Below are positions 38,883 to 41,300 of a stretch of 41,300 nt of DNA, in pieces (position 1 is the first letter of the stretch; every line of letters begins with the position of its first letter). The notes below the pieces were generated by a model that worked only from the letters and a program-made list of their open reading frames with translations, had not been told where the DNA came from and searched no databases. The stretch comes from Flavobacteriaceae bacterium (GTDB taxonomy: Bacteria > Bacteroidota > Bacteroidia > Flavobacteriales > Flavobacteriaceae), in NCBI GenBank assembly GCA_029942185.1, contig JAOZTK010000001.1, forward strand, positions 28,319-69,618. Direction: 5' to 3'. The position numbers were made by a program, and so were the translations under genes.

Positions 38883-39806
38883 TTATCTATAAGGGCTCTT
38901 TTCATTTTCTAACAATTGCAAATAATTATAATAGCGTGATTCTGAAACTTCTCCATTTTCCACCGCTTTTATCACAGCACATTTAGGTTCGTCAACATGT
39001 CTACAATTATTAAATTTACATTTTTCTTTTAAAGCAAAAATTTCCGGAAAAAAATCTCCGACTTCTTCTTGGGAAAAATCAACAACCCCAAAACCTTTAA
39101 TCCCGGGTGTGTCTATGATAAATCCACCGAAATGTAGGGGATACATCTGCGCAAAAGTAGTTGTATGTGCTCCTTGTTTGTGTGCTTCTGAAATGGGTTT
39201 TGTTTTGATGTTTAAACCCGGTTCAATAACATTGATTAAAGTTGATTTCCCAACTCCGGAATGACCTGCAAACAAACTTGTTTTATCTTTCATCAGTTTT
39301 TTTATGCTTTCAATATTAACCCCTGTTTTGGCAGAAACATCAATACAGGTATAACCAATTTTTTCATAAAGTTGTTTTAAATAATCTTTTTCAAATAGCA
39401 AATCATCATCATAGGTGTCAATTTTATTAAAAAGCAGTATTGCATTGATATGATACGCTTCAGCAGTAGCCAAAAAACGATCGATAAATGCAGTGTGTGT
39501 TATGGGATTTTCTATTGTAATTAACAAAAAAGCAATATCAATATTTGCCGCGATGATATGTGTTTGTTTTGATAAATTAACGGATTTCCGAATGATGTAA
39601 TTCTGTCTCTCGTGAATAGTATTAATGACAGCTGTCTCATGATTAACTTCTATTTCAAAATCTACCAAATCACCTACCGCAACCGGATTGGTGCTTTTAA
39701 TTCCTTTGACACGGAACTTTCCTCTCATACGACATTCAAAAGTTTTTCCTTCTTTTGTACGTACCTTGTACCAGCTTCCCGTAGATTTTGTTACAACTCC
39801 TTGCAT
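38883..39806 (-). CDS. rsgA: Ribosome small subunit-dependent GTPase A
   Basis: Circularly permuted GTPase: LLFNKIDTYDD, FAGHSGVGKSTLINVI, IDTPGIKGFG; C-terminal CKFNNCRHVDEPKCAV zinc motif. Confidence 0.95.
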   Translation of the reverse strand: MQGVVTKSTGSWYKVRTKEGKTFECRMRGKFRVKGIKSTNPVAVGDLVDFEIEVNHETAVINTIHERQNYIIRKSVNLSKQTHIIAANIDIAFLLITIENPITHTAFIDRFLATAEAYHINAILLFNKIDTYDDDLLFEKDYLKQLYEKIGYTCIDVSAKTGVNIESIKKLMKDKTSLFAGHSGVGKSTLINVIEPGLNIKTKPISEAHKQGAHTTTFAQMYPLHFGGFIIDTPGIKGFGVVDFSQEEVGDFFPEIFALKEKCKFNNCRHVDEPKCAVIKAVENGEVSESRYYNYLQLLENEKSPYR

Positions 39807-39869
39807 GGGGTAAAAGTAAGAAAAATCGGAAAAACCGAATCTTTTACTCAATAAAAGAATGTTTAAAAG

Positions 39870-40982
39870 TTAAGTTTTTGCACGTCTCCTATCGTATTCA
39901 CCGGTTCCCAATTGATTTAACATGGAAAAATGACTTTTTAAAGCGCCAAAAAATGTTTTGTGCTGGTGGTAGGTTATATCAAAATCTGCAGCGGTTTGCT
40001 TGACAATTTTAGCAATCTTTTTATAGTGAACATGACAAATTTTAGGAAACAAATGATGTTCTATTTGGTAATTTAAACCTCCGATAAACCACGAAAACAG
40101 CACACTTTTATCGGCAAAATCTGAGGTTGTTTTCATTTGGTGAATTGCCCAATTATTCTCTATAGTACTATTTTTATCAGGCAACGGAAACTCCGTTTCT
40201 TGTATAACATGAGCCGGTTGAAAGATAAGGGCTAACGCAAGCCCGGTAATAAAATGCATAATAAAAAATCCTAATAATGAGATCCACCACGGCACGGCAA
40301 CTAACATAATTGGCAATACGATAAATAATACTGTATACCAGACTTTATGAAAAATTATACGAGTAAGTGCCTTGTTAAAAGTAAGGCCTTGACCGGATAA
40401 TAATCCTTTTTTATTATAACGAACTAATTGTAGAAAATCTTTGGCGGTAAACCAATAAATACTCATTATTGCATAAAAGAAGGGTGCATAAAATGCTTGA
40501 AAACGATGCATGTATTTTCGTTTTTGATTGGGTGAAAACCGCATTAATGGATTGGCAATATCATCATCGTACCCATCAATATTTGTATAAGAATGATGCA
40601 ATACATTGTGTTGTATAATCCAATTGATATGATAACCTCCAATAAAATTAAGCATAAAACCAAGCACCTTATTCACTTTTTTATTTTTTGAATACGATCC
40701 ATGATTGGCATCATGCATTACGGATAAGCCGATTCCCGACATTCCAAAACCCATCAAAACCCACATAAACAACACCATTCCTATTGTTGAAATAATTCCT
40801 GTAAGCATGAGTAAATAAGGAATAAAATACAATAACAACATGAAAATTGTTTTAATTTTCATATTAAAATTAGCATATTTTGAGATGTTGTTTTCTTTGA
40901 AATAGGCATTGACCCTAGTGCGCAATTCTTTTAAAAATTCAGGTTGATCCTGTTTATTAAATTTGACTGTTGGAATATTCAT
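39870..40982 (-). CDS. Fatty acid desaturase (front-end-like; acyl-CoA desaturase family)
   Basis: His boxes HDANHGS, HNVLHHSYTN, QIEHHLFP. Confidence 0.9.
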   Translation of the reverse strand: MNIPTVKFNKQDQPEFLKELRTRVNAYFKENNISKYANFNMKIKTIFMLLLYFIPYLLMLTGIISTIGMVLFMWVLMGFGMSGIGLSVMHDANHGSYSKNKKVNKVLGFMLNFIGGYHINWIIQHNVLHHSYTNIDGYDDDIANPLMRFSPNQKRKYMHRFQAFYAPFFYAIMSIYWFTAKDFLQLVRYNKKGLLSGQGLTFNKALTRIIFHKVWYTVLFIVLPIMLVAVPWWISLLGFFIMHFITGLALALIFQPAHVIQETEFPLPDKNSTIENNWAIHQMKTTSDFADKSVLFSWFIGGLNYQIEHHLFPKICHVHYKKIAKIVKQTAADFDITYHQHKTFFGALKSHFSMLNQLGTGEYDRRRAKT

Positions 40983-41216
40983 AGTGGTAGGTTTTGTATA
41001 ATTACAACTGCAAAAAACGATTTATTATCAGCAAAGTTATATAATATGTTTGACTTTTGATTGCAATGGTACAGAAAAAGAAGTTTTAAGATTTTCTAAA
41101 CAGTTTAAATAAAACCTAAACACATTTACAAGCTTATTAACTAATGTTAGACAGATACTCAATCTCGATTTCATCAAAAAAAAACAAAAATTTTACAGAT
41201 ATATAAAAAAACAGTT

Positions 41217-41224
41217 TATATTTG
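41217..41224 (+). promoter_or_regulatory. Putative -7 element TATATTTG upstream of tRNA-Asp
   Basis: Exact TAnnTTTG match, 18 bp before the tRNA 5' end. Confidence 0.6.
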
Positions 41225-41242
41225 CATCCGCTTATAAAGCAC

Positions 41243-41300
41243 GGTCTGGTAGTTCAGTTGGTTAGAATACCTGCCTGTCACGCAGGGGGTCGCGAGTTCG
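41243..41300 (+). tRNA. tRNA-Asp (GTC anticodon), 3' end beyond window
   Basis: GGTCTGGTAGTTCAGTTGGTTAGAATACCTGCCTGTCACGCAGGGGGTCGCGAGTTCG; anticodon stem CCTGC/GCAGG, GTC at 41277-41279. Confidence 0.93.

Overview
This is a low-GC chromosomal window, most likely from a Flavobacteriaceae (Bacteroidota) genome. Supporting signs are a T9SS C-terminal sorting domain, TAnnTTTG promoter elements, BatD/BatE, DUF5916 and DUF4175 proteins. Most of it is housekeeping: rnr, gltX, serS, mnmG, ybeY, rsgA, dtd, tatA and a tRNA-Asp cut by the window end. I saw no phage, transposon or CRISPR array. The points I would follow up first are: (i) two parS-like ParB sites (TGTTCCACGTGGAACA and a 15/16 copy) hugging mnmG, together with a ~690 bp AT-rich, repeat-structured intergenic region at 23.5-24.17 kb carrying a nested inverted repeat and DnaA-box-like motifs, which is an oriC candidate; (ii) a compact four-gene operon (bCerS-like GNAT acyltransferase, SDR, cysteine-synthase-like enzyme, SPT/CFAT-like alpha-oxoamine synthase) that looks like a sulfonolipid (capnine-type) pathway; (iii) a free-standing archaeal-type ThrRS editing-domain protein with apparently altered catalytic positions, in the same window as its fold relative Dtd; (iv) a tryptophanase-family enzyme with tyrosine phenol-lyase signature residues; (v) a PFK with the PPi-type GGDD/PKT signature; (vi) a superoxide reductase-like protein without a rubredoxin-type domain; and (vii) a partial Bat locus (batDE without batABC next to it). 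All assignments were read by eye; no searches were run.
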